From: a virus
IMG/VR virus record: IMGVR_UViG_3300027771_001972
Coordinates: 1 to 48,858 of that record
Length of the DNA: 48,858 nucleotides
Strand: one strand, 5' to 3'
Positions 14,087 through 21,459 of this stretch are shown piece after piece (the first letter of the stretch is position 1; the number at the start of each line of letters is the position of its first letter). Both the position numbers and the translations under genes were made by a program. A model generated the notes under the pieces. That model saw only the letters and a list, made by a program, of their open reading frames with translations, was not told where the DNA came from and ran no database searches.

Positions 14087-14298
14087 TATTCGATAACTCT
14101 TATAATTCTACTCTCACGAGCTCCACTTACTTTGAAATCAATATTTGCTGCTGAATCAGTAAAATCACCAATAACTCTCGCTTCCGCTTCGGTTACTGAC
14201 ATAGCATCTACTAAATAGATTTCTTTGTTTTTCTTGTCTTTACCATTTTTTAGTGTGGCAACCACTACTTCAACTGTTACTTCAAAATACTTTGACAT
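14086..14298 (-). CDS. DUF4494-like protein, 70 aa
   Basis: The pattern MSKYFEVTVEV, KNKEIYLVDAMSVTEAEARV and a later F-x-V-x-G fits DUF4494, a small family found almost only in Bacteroidota and their mobile elements. Typical members open MxxWFECKVRY and contain PYLVDALSFTEAEARI. This copy is shorter (70 residues against about 150). The function is unknown. It supports a Bacteroidota host. It is driven by P6. Confidence 0.7.
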   Translation of the reverse strand: MSKYFEVTVEVVVATLKNGKDKKNKEIYLVDAMSVTEAEARVIGDFTDSAANIDFKVSGARESRIIRVIE

Positions 14299-14335
14299 AA
14301 TCTTCGTTTATATTTATATATATTATTAATTTAAG

Positions 14336-14367
14336 TAAAGATACAAAAATTAATTGGATTTACCAAA
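14336..14367 (-). promoter_or_regulatory. Promoter P6, TTTG-N20-TATCTTTA
   Basis: Minus strand: TTTG (14367-14364), 20 nt, TATCTTTA (14343-14336). TTGG-TAAAT-CCAA is an inverted repeat over the -33 box. It drives the DUF4494-like unit. Confidence 0.7.
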
Positions 14368-14378
14368 CTTTTTTAAAA

Positions 14379-14954
14379 TTAATATTCATATTCTTTTTTC
14401 GGCCCCGTAAGATTACCAACAATTAGGAATGAGCAGTTAAAACATAGCATTCTTAAATTATCATATAGGTGGTTCTTTTTGTTGCCATCAATGAAATCCA
14501 ATACTAATGGAACTCTGAAATCAGTTACTCGCCTTTCCTCACATCCACAATTACTACACTTCTCCTCAATGTAACCATTTTCCAATAATCGTTTCTTCAG
14601 TTTCCAAACTGGGTACTCTGGATGTTTTCCAGCTAAGATATCATCTATCCCATGAGCTAATGCGTTTGGGTTACTACCCTTACGGATACCAATACCATGT
14701 GGATTCTTTAATTTCTCAAAGATACCATATTCTTTAGCGTACTTCTTATATGTGTTATAGGATACTCCCAACAACCTTGCAGCTTCTGCAGCAGAACGTG
14801 CTTTTTGTTGAACTTCTTTAATTTCAGATTCCATTAAAGGTCTAGCTCCCAATCCCCGTTTGGTTCTTTGTTTAGGTGCTACTGATAAATCTTTAGTTGG
14901 GTCTAAGTGTGGAAATAACTTCTCACCTTCTTCGTTGTTTGTAACTTCTTCCAT
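14379..14954 (-). CDS. HTH plus degenerate HNH-type protein
   Basis: A 191-residue protein. Residues about 45-75 (KEVQQKARSAAEAARLLGVS then YNTYKKYAKEYG) form a homeodomain-like helix-turn-helix. The C-terminal zinc-finger-like part has CSNCGCEE, then VLDFIDGNKKN, DNLRMLCFNCS. This is the layout of HNH nucleases (CxxC, DHxxGxxxN, NLxxLCxxCH), but the catalytic His is Phe (LDFIDG) and the last His is Ser. So a DNA-binding protein derived from an HNH homing-type nuclease is likelier than an active nuclease. It is transcribed from P7. Confidence 0.75.
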   Translation of the reverse strand: MEEVTNNEEGEKLFPHLDPTKDLSVAPKQRTKRGLGARPLMESEIKEVQQKARSAAEAARLLGVSYNTYKKYAKEYGIFEKLKNPHGIGIRKGSNPNALAHGIDDILAGKHPEYPVWKLKKRLLENGYIEEKCSNCGCEERRVTDFRVPLVLDFIDGNKKNHLYDNLRMLCFNCSFLIVGNLTGPKKEYEY

Positions 14955-15046
14955 TATTATATACTATTTTAAGTTTTTGTCCTTATGTGTATAAATATAG
15001 AGTAATCTCTTTTTCATACACAAAACCTAAAGTTGTTATAGTAATG

Positions 15047-15078
15047 CTAATATACAAAAAAAGATTGGAATAACCAAT
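15047..15078 (-). promoter_or_regulatory. Promoter P7, ATTG-N20-TATATTAG, inside a terminator
   Basis: Minus strand: ATTG (15078-15075), 20 nt, TATATTAG (15054-15047). ATTGG-TTATT-CCAAT, the inverted repeat over the -33 box, is also the stem of the upstream gene's terminator. It gives a leader of about 90 nt before the HTH/HNH-like gene. Confidence 0.75.
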
Positions 15079-15084
15079 CTTTTC
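15054..15084 (-). terminator. Rho-independent terminator overlapping P7
   Basis: Minus strand: AAGATTGG, loop TTATT, CCAATCTT, then a run of T. The stem is perfect over 8 bp. It ends the P-loop kinase-like transcript. Confidence 0.8.
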
Positions 15085-15110
15085 TTTAATTTATTTTATG
15101 TTAAGTGTAT

Positions 15111-16835
15111 TTATTTATTGGATTCATTAAATCTACGGGATTTTTCAACCGATGCCCAATCAACCCCTTTAATTAAATCTTTTATAGATTTGAATTTTGG
15201 GGAATTTATCATTTTACCATTTAGAATATAAACTACACCTCCTGATAAATCTTTTCCTTTTTTAATTTTACCTTTTGATATTACTTGCCAAAAGTTTCTA
15301 TCAAATCCCTTTGGAACGAAAAACGAAATAATATTTCCAGTTGATTGTATGATTTTTAGTTTTTGTACATCTGAGATTTTAGTTAAAGGTGTTTTAGCAT
15401 CAATTCCATCTAAACCTTTAAATTGCTTTTCAGTAATTACCGATTCTAATGCTGTATGGTGCCTGTTTTCGCTATCTTTATATGACTCGTAATCTACTTT
15501 GGTGATTTTCTTTACTTGCTGTTCTGCGGCATCTACCACTTTGAATAAGTTTTTAATGAATACATTATCATCTATTTTGAATAACCCCTCGCCAAAATCA
15601 ATTATATCTTCTTTGTAATTAATAAATTTTCCTAATTGCTTCTTTTTAGTTTTTATTAATCCAAAAAATACCTTTTTATATTTAGGAAATGGGTTGAAAT
15701 ATACACTATAACTAAATCGTAATCTCTTAGCGTCAGATTCGCCGATGGTGACAACAAACCTACCTAATGGGTACTCTTTATACCAAAACTCATCTCCGTA
15801 ATTTGAACTATTTGCTGTTTTCTTAAATCTTCGTTTTTTGAATTGAGTTACGTATAAATCATAATTATCAATATATCCTTCGTTTACAACCGATTCTTTC
15901 ATATTTGCTGTTATGGATTGTGGTGCGTTATTCATAACCCATCTAAATAATTTATCCTTCCAAAACTTTTCTGGAAATATGCCACCCTTTGCCTTTTTAA
16001 GAGGTAATGAAAGAAATCCAGATGTAAATTTTACCTTTATATCTCTTTTTTCTTTCTGATTATTTTTTTGTGTCTTTTCAATTTCCTTACCATCTGCTCC
16101 TTTTAGGAATACAGTGTTTTGTGGATTATTTAGAATTACATCAACTCTACCATTCATACCTTTAGGAAGTGCCTTAGTTATAATCCCCCAAATAGTATTA
16201 GTTGCACCTTCGTGTGTTTGTAAAAGAATATCATCAGGTACCATTCTAGCTCTGTTCTTATTGTTAACCATTGCCGTAACATAATTTGTAAGTATCCAAG
16301 TTAAGTGAACATTATCAGCTTTATAACCAACAGCCTTCAACTGAGCTACCACCGAAGTAATTGATGTTACTTTCTTTGCAGTTATATCAAATAATATGTT
16401 TGGTAGTGTTTCTGGGTTATTCTTACCCCTTAATAAAGTTATTAATGATTTATCTTTGATACCAATAGCATCTACTAATATATGTAAAGCATATACGTGG
16501 TCTGGGTTCTTTAGATTTAGGTTTTGTAATTTATATCCTTTATCTTGTATTTTGTTAATTAACTCCAAATCCTTTGGTTTGATATTTCTTCCGTACTTTT
16601 TAGTAATCGAATTGATATCCAACTTACCCATTCTATTTAAAATTTGGATTTGTTTTTTTATCTCATCCACATCTCTTAATTTAAATGATGCTGAATCTAA
16701 AAAGTTTTCAATTGCGAATCCCTTACCACTACCAGCTCCACCTGCTACAAATACAACTTGTCCATATGGTTTGCGATTACCATATGTAATTAACTTTTCG
16801 TTTAATATATCCTCCGTTATTTCTTCGTAAATCAT
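15111..16835 (-). CDS. P-loop kinase-like (zeta-toxin-like) protein with prohead-protease-like site
   Basis: 574 residues. The N-terminal half opens GQVVFVAGGAGSGKGFAIEN with Walker A GGAGSGKG (32-39) and SFKLRDVDEIK after it, the pattern of zeta-toxin/kinase-fold NTPases. At 313-320 it carries KESVVNEG, the same octad that recurs in the 751-residue protein at 21460-23715. A prohead protease cut after VNE319 would separate the kinase half from a Lys-rich C-terminal half. A virion-packaged effector, like T4 Alt in concept, is an inference. The upstream neighbour is the subtilisin-like gene; a terminator follows. Confidence 0.7.
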   Translation of the reverse strand: MIYEEITEDILNEKLITYGNRKPYGQVVFVAGGAGSGKGFAIENFLDSASFKLRDVDEIKKQIQILNRMGKLDINSITKKYGRNIKPKDLELINKIQDKGYKLQNLNLKNPDHVYALHILVDAIGIKDKSLITLLRGKNNPETLPNILFDITAKKVTSITSVVAQLKAVGYKADNVHLTWILTNYVTAMVNNKNRARMVPDDILLQTHEGATNTIWGIITKALPKGMNGRVDVILNNPQNTVFLKGADGKEIEKTQKNNQKEKRDIKVKFTSGFLSLPLKKAKGGIFPEKFWKDKLFRWVMNNAPQSITANMKESVVNEGYIDNYDLYVTQFKKRRFKKTANSSNYGDEFWYKEYPLGRFVVTIGESDAKRLRFSYSVYFNPFPKYKKVFFGLIKTKKKQLGKFINYKEDIIDFGEGLFKIDDNVFIKNLFKVVDAAEQQVKKITKVDYESYKDSENRHHTALESVITEKQFKGLDGIDAKTPLTKISDVQKLKIIQSTGNIISFFVPKGFDRNFWQVISKGKIKKGKDLSGGVVYILNGKMINSPKFKSIKDLIKGVDWASVEKSRRFNESNK

Positions 16836-16877
16836 TGTACTATATCTTTATTATATATATTAAAATTTTAGAAAGTT

Positions 16878-18491
16878 CTATCTTTCTTTGATACTCAAAT
16901 TAAAGGTTACTGGTAATCCAGTCACTTTAATTGGTATTGGGTTACTAAATGGCATATACAATACCTTTGCTTCACCACCCTTTAAACTTCTATCATTTGT
17001 CCAATCATTACCAGTTCCAGTATTTAGAATAGCTGAACCAGCATTATCTAATAACCATTGTTTACCTTGTGCTGGAGTGAATTCTGGATGTAGTTCTAAT
17101 ATACAAGCCAATACACCAGCTACTTGAGGTGATGCCATTGATGTTCCCGTTATATTAGTTTGTTTAAAATTAGTGTTTAGTGTGTAATTTTGAGAACCAC
17201 CTCCCCATCTGTTTGTAGTGGAAGTTGAACTCATTATGTTTGTTCCAGCTGCGTAGATATCAACACCAGGTCCAGTTTCGGATGAAGTTGCTTTTCTATC
17301 TAAAGTTGCTGATGATACGGATGAATCTATATTACCAACTATGATTGCTCTCGGAGAACCATCCAATCCAGCATCTCCATATGGTGAGGAACCTCTGTGG
17401 TAGTATTTGGTACCAGTTATTGAATGAGTATAGTTGTTATTATAATCAGTGCCACCTACTTCATCTATTTTATTGGAACGATTACCAGCAGCAACACATA
17501 TATGTATTCCGGCTTCCAACATCTCTTCAATATCAGTATCAACGGATACAATTCTATTATTACTCGCATAGGTTGGGTTAGCGTTAAAGAAAGAATACAT
17601 CAACCCATAGTTGTTTTCTCGTTCGGATGTACTATCTATTTGTGTCCCATTATAATCAACACCTCTATAATTTATGTTTGTGATTTGAGCTTGTGTAAAT
17701 GTAGATAGATATCCCCAACTCATATTTACAACAGTCGGTCTTTTATATCCAGTTAAAGGGTCAATCGATTTAGCGTTGTGCCAACCTTTTATAGCATCAA
17801 ATGCAAAAGATGTTGAAATACCAGTTCCACTATCAGTATCACCTTCCAATCCAGAAATCTTTTGATGTAATACCTTTGAATTCTTTGCAAATCCATATGT
17901 TTTACCAACAGCTATACCACCACAATGTGTTCCATGTCCATCGAAATCTCTATCGTGATTTGCGTTTTGTGTGAATGCACCAAATGCTCCCCAATCTACT
18001 GATTCGAATCGAGAGTTACCATCACTATCTTCAAATTCAGGATGGTCAGTTTGTATACCACTATCTTGAGTGATTACATCTACACCCTTTCCAGTTAATG
18101 TGTATGTATAACTTTCTGAAGTTGTGGTTGATGTTCCGTAGTTGTTAGTTTTTGATAATGCTCTTATTAATCCCCAATTTTGGATATCAGCACTATCAGA
18201 TGATGATTTTGTAAATGTACCACTTTGAGTTGCTCTTGGAGCTAGTACGATATCATCTCTAAATTCAGGTGGAATTTCAACTGCCATAACTCTTTCATCG
18301 TTTCTTACAGTTTCAGCTTCTACTTCTGAAAGTGTATACCAAGTTTGCCTTTGGGAGTTTTCTCTTTGGTTTGGAGAATTTACTCTTCGATTGGGAATGT
18401 ATAAATTACCTCCATCGTTATCCAATTCCATATCACCCCAAAAGGATTGATAATCTACACCCTTATTAAGTATTACGTTATACGTTACCAT
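16878..18491 (-). CDS. Subtilisin-like serine protease (peptidase S8)
   Basis: 537 residues with the full S8 triad: Asp143 in VITQDSGIQTDHPEF, His186 in DGHGTHC, Ser451 in GTSMASPQVAGV, plus oxyanion Asn337 in AAGN. There is no signal peptide. The first ~100 residues look like a propeptide or attachment domain. Its place next to the fibre-like gene suggests a virion protein that cuts host surface proteins or matures a structural protein; this is inference. S8 proteases are rare among phage structural genes. It is the fourth gene in the run bS21, fibre, protease, kinase-like. Confidence 0.92.
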   Translation of the reverse strand: MVTYNVILNKGVDYQSFWGDMELDNDGGNLYIPNRRVNSPNQRENSQRQTWYTLSEVEAETVRNDERVMAVEIPPEFRDDIVLAPRATQSGTFTKSSSDSADIQNWGLIRALSKTNNYGTSTTTSESYTYTLTGKGVDVITQDSGIQTDHPEFEDSDGNSRFESVDWGAFGAFTQNANHDRDFDGHGTHCGGIAVGKTYGFAKNSKVLHQKISGLEGDTDSGTGISTSFAFDAIKGWHNAKSIDPLTGYKRPTVVNMSWGYLSTFTQAQITNINYRGVDYNGTQIDSTSERENNYGLMYSFFNANPTYASNNRIVSVDTDIEEMLEAGIHICVAAGNRSNKIDEVGGTDYNNNYTHSITGTKYYHRGSSPYGDAGLDGSPRAIIVGNIDSSVSSATLDRKATSSETGPGVDIYAAGTNIMSSTSTTNRWGGGSQNYTLNTNFKQTNITGTSMASPQVAGVLACILELHPEFTPAQGKQWLLDNAGSAILNTGTGNDWTNDRSLKGGEAKVLYMPFSNPIPIKVTGLPVTFNLSIKER

Positions 18492-18506
18492 ACGTTAGTT
18501 TGATTA

Positions 18507-21173
18507 TTATACAAATGCGATTTCTTTCCACTCAGTTCCATTAAAGAACCATAATTTGGAATCGGTTCCAATACTACCACTATTCATCATACTACCAGTT
18601 AATGGTGATGCGGTTGGATTTCCAATTGTTTTTTCTAAGGTTAACATATGGTTAACTCTAACATCGGCTGATGAAGATAGTATTAAACCACCCCCTCCAG
18701 TCGTAATTTGTATAGTGTTACCAGCATCAATTTCTAATGTAGTTGCTGCACTTATAGTTGGTGTACCAACATCCCCAGCGATAAATGAATCAGCGGTTAC
18801 CGAACCACTTACGTTGATTGAACCCTTTGTATCAATTGAACCAGTTATTTTATAATTACCAGTTAAATCCTGGCTATGTGTAAATTCTTGTGCTACTGAA
18901 TCATATACTAAGATATCACCTTCAGCTACATCAACAGTTATAGTACCCACATCGGATAACTCACTCAATTCAGTAGCTCCTCCACCACTTCCAATTGCAT
19001 CTATTCTACTTGCAAAGGATTCTGATATTGGTGTGAATGTAAACTCTTGAATACCACTTCCAGATACTGATGATATATTAATGTTTCCATTAAATCCAGA
19101 ACCCTGTCCAGTAAAAACTAAATTTGGTTCACTCCATACAACATTTGATATATAATCGGCTCCGGCACCTGCTCCTTCAACATTATCGATTCTCTGAGCA
19201 ACGGATGAAGAGAATGAACCTGTAAATGTATTTAGTTCATTAACACTATTATCAATCGAACCAGTTCTGGCTTCTAAACCTTCAAATCTAGCGGTACCAC
19301 TACTAACTTCCACAGCCGTTACTCTTTGTGAGAATGAACCACTATCTACTATCAATGCATCAACTGATGCTGATATAGATGCTGAGTGGTAATTCAACGA
19401 TGCGGTATGTGCTAATATATAACTATCACTTCCAGCTGATAAGTTAAAGTAAGGTATATTTGATACATCGGAACCACTTGTTATCGTAACACCATCTCCT
19501 ATAAAGTATGGAGTATCTGTTACACCTGAATATGTTATTTGTTGTGATGATGAAACTAATGTTACTACATTATCATTACCATCAACCGAACCACCATTTA
19601 ACATAGATGCGGTTACTTCACCCAATCTAACTTCAGTAATACCACTACCTTCATTACCAATTCTATCAGAAAGTGATGCCGATAGTAAACTAAATGAACC
19701 TGTTATAGCATCTTTATCTGCGAATGATGCTGTCGAATCCGTAGTTACGAACCCATTATTAATTATTTGAATTGAACTACTTAATAAGTTTTGAGGTAAT
19801 CTATCTTTTATATATACCTCATTTATGTCACCAGACAATACGTATCCTAATTCTGATAATTGAGTTGAACCAGATATGGTACCAGTTGGTAGTGGAACAT
19901 CCGAACTAAATGCATTTCCAGTTCCAGCGAAAGTAATTACACCATTTTGGATACTAACATCATTTATGAAATCTGCACCACCTCCACCACCGAATCTATC
20001 ATTCAATGATTGGGAAAATGCTGTGAATGTAAAATTATTAGCACCAGTACCTATTTTTATTTGAGCTAGTGCTAAATTAGTAGTTGTTGGGTCAAGTACT
20101 GATTGGGATACTATGTGATAATCATCATTATATTCTACATCACCATCACTACCACCACCAGCTGCAACTGATATAGTAACAGCTCCATCGGTTGTAGATA
20201 CACCAGTTCCAGTAAAATTGATAGATTTTACATCGGCTTCAATCGATGTCCCACTTTGTAATATTTCAAGTGAACTTGATGTAAATCCAAAATCAGTAAT
20301 TTGCTGTGAACCAGAAATAGTTCCTTCAGTAGAACCACCACCACCAGCTTCCAACGTAGTTACTCTACCTTCCATTGAAGATGAGAATGAACCAGTAAAT
20401 ATATTCAACTCACTAACACCCTCTGCAATCTCTAATGCATTTACTCTACTATTAATTGAACCAGTGAATGTGTTTAATAAACTAACATCAGTCCCATCAA
20501 CTGTTACTTGTATAATACCACTACCAGAATCATCAACAATAGCTCCAACTAATTTTATTTGGGTAACATCTGCAATTGATTCTAACCTCTCATCTGAAAC
20601 AGTTAATGAATATACATCAGCTACGGGTATTGCTATGGTAACATCACCCGAACCATTATTGGTTACAGTTCCACCAGTTACAGAAATACTATCTACATCA
20701 GTTACAGTAGTTGAACCATCCGATACTTGTAGATTTAATTGTGAACCGCTATCAATTGATAATGCAATATCACCACTACCATTATCAGTTACAGTAGCTC
20801 CGTAAACAGTGATAGAATCAACAGTACTTACTGAAGTTCCTCCACCAATAACACCTAAGTTATAGCCAGCAGGAAAAGACCCACTTAAAACACCATCGGC
20901 GTTTAATTTAGTTTTAACCTTAGTATCGGTATAATATTGTGCAGTACCTTCGGAAATATTATCAGTAGATAATGCGTTTATTGTATTGTTTACAGCAGCA
21001 ATCTGATTAGCCAATTCTGTATCAGTTGCAACATCTGAATTTGTAAATGCCTTTAATGATGACATTTGTGCTTTTAGAGTTACACCACCGTCAACAAGAG
21101 GAACTATGGTAGTTCCATTAATTGAACCAGATACTAATTCGGTTAATGCGGATATTTTAATATTGTCTGCCAT
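18507..21173 (-). CDS. Fibre-like structural protein with repeats, 888 aa
   Basis: A long Ser/Gly/Thr/Val-rich protein. It opens MADNIKISALTELVSGSING, a form often seen in tail or neck fibres of marine myoviruses. It has many repeats of the type GSFSSSxxxRVxxLE and SDGSTTVTDVDSISVTGG, giving alternating short beta-strands and short heptads. It ends with ADVRVNHMLTLEKTIGNPT and DSKLWFFNGTEWKEIAF, typical of fibre C-termini. A trimeric beta-fibre is likely. A strong Shine-Dalgarno (AAAGGAG) lies 10 nt before the ATG, within the last codons of the bS21 gene. Confidence 0.8.
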   Translation of the reverse strand: MADNIKISALTELVSGSINGTTIVPLVDGGVTLKAQMSSLKAFTNSDVATDTELANQIAAVNNTINALSTDNISEGTAQYYTDTKVKTKLNADGVLSGSFPAGYNLGVIGGGTSVSTVDSITVYGATVTDNGSGDIALSIDSGSQLNLQVSDGSTTVTDVDSISVTGGTVTNNGSGDVTIAIPVADVYSLTVSDERLESIADVTQIKLVGAIVDDSGSGIIQVTVDGTDVSLLNTFTGSINSRVNALEIAEGVSELNIFTGSFSSSMEGRVTTLEAGGGGSTEGTISGSQQITDFGFTSSSLEILQSGTSIEADVKSINFTGTGVSTTDGAVTISVAAGGGSDGDVEYNDDYHIVSQSVLDPTTTNLALAQIKIGTGANNFTFTAFSQSLNDRFGGGGGADFINDVSIQNGVITFAGTGNAFSSDVPLPTGTISGSTQLSELGYVLSGDINEVYIKDRLPQNLLSSSIQIINNGFVTTDSTASFADKDAITGSFSLLSASLSDRIGNEGSGITEVRLGEVTASMLNGGSVDGNDNVVTLVSSSQQITYSGVTDTPYFIGDGVTITSGSDVSNIPYFNLSAGSDSYILAHTASLNYHSASISASVDALIVDSGSFSQRVTAVEVSSGTARFEGLEARTGSIDNSVNELNTFTGSFSSSVAQRIDNVEGAGAGADYISNVVWSEPNLVFTGQGSGFNGNINISSVSGSGIQEFTFTPISESFASRIDAIGSGGGATELSELSDVGTITVDVAEGDILVYDSVAQEFTHSQDLTGNYKITGSIDTKGSINVSGSVTADSFIAGDVGTPTISAATTLEIDAGNTIQITTGGGGLILSSSADVRVNHMLTLEKTIGNPTASPLTGSMMNSGSIGTDSKLWFFNGTEWKEIAFV

Positions 21174-21192
21174 GATAGTTTATCTCCTTTTA
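21165..21192 (-). promoter_or_regulatory. Strong Shine-Dalgarno before the fibre gene, inside bS21 3' end
   Basis: On the minus strand AAAAGGAGATAA overlaps the last codons and stop of the bS21 gene (AAA AGG AGA TAA). AAGGAG lies 10 nt before the fibre ATG at 21173. Other starts inspected here mostly lack such a sequence. Confidence 0.7.
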
Positions 21193-21440
21193 CTTTTTTT
21201 ATCGGGAGTTTCGTTTAAGTCACCCCTTTCATCTTTATCTTCAATTGTTTTCAACTTCTGTATGTAAATAGCCTTTTGCTTTTCTCTTCGCTTAGAAGTA
21301 GTTGGTTTAGTGTATTCTTTCCTATCCTTTAATTCTTGGATATGTCCACTATCAAACCCCCTTCTTTTGAAGATTTTTAAAGCCCTATTAATATCACCCT
21401 TGCGGACTTCAACAGAAACTCTAGCCTTTGGTTTACTCAT
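21180..21440 (-). CDS. rpsU: Ribosomal protein bS21 homologue
   Basis: 86 residues with the bS21 signature: VEVRKGDINRALKIFKRR, then a Glu/Arg/Lys helix (ELKDRKEYTKP) and a Lys/Arg-rich second helix (SKRREKQKAIY). The tail (KLKTIEDKDERGDLNETPDK, then KSKRR) is longer than usual bacterial S21. bS21 sits by the anti-Shine-Dalgarno region of 16S rRNA; in Bacteroidota it helps hide that sequence. A phage copy could replace the host protein and change which mRNAs are translated. No Shine-Dalgarno precedes this gene; its own last codons form one for the next gene. Confidence 0.88.
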   Translation of the reverse strand: MSKPKARVSVEVRKGDINRALKIFKRRGFDSGHIQELKDRKEYTKPTTSKRREKQKAIYIQKLKTIEDKDERGDLNETPDKKSKRR

Positions 21441-21459
21441 ATTGTAACAATTAATATAA

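Noticed and set aside
16870-16887. AGAAAG/CTTTCT hairpin at the end of the protease gene
   Set aside because: It overlaps the stop codon, has only 6 A/T-rich pairs and no proper T-run; too weak to call a terminator.
17096-17127. TATATTAG on the minus strand within the protease gene
   Set aside because: No TTTG-like box occurs 20 nt upstream.
20218-20805. Long plus-strand frame inside the fibre gene
   Set aside because: It arises from the repetitive Ser/Thr/Gly codon use of the fibre gene on the other strand and has no family features.
18507-21173. Regular repeats that might suggest a CRISPR array
   Set aside because: The repeats are imperfect, in frame and encode GSFSSS-type fibre motifs.
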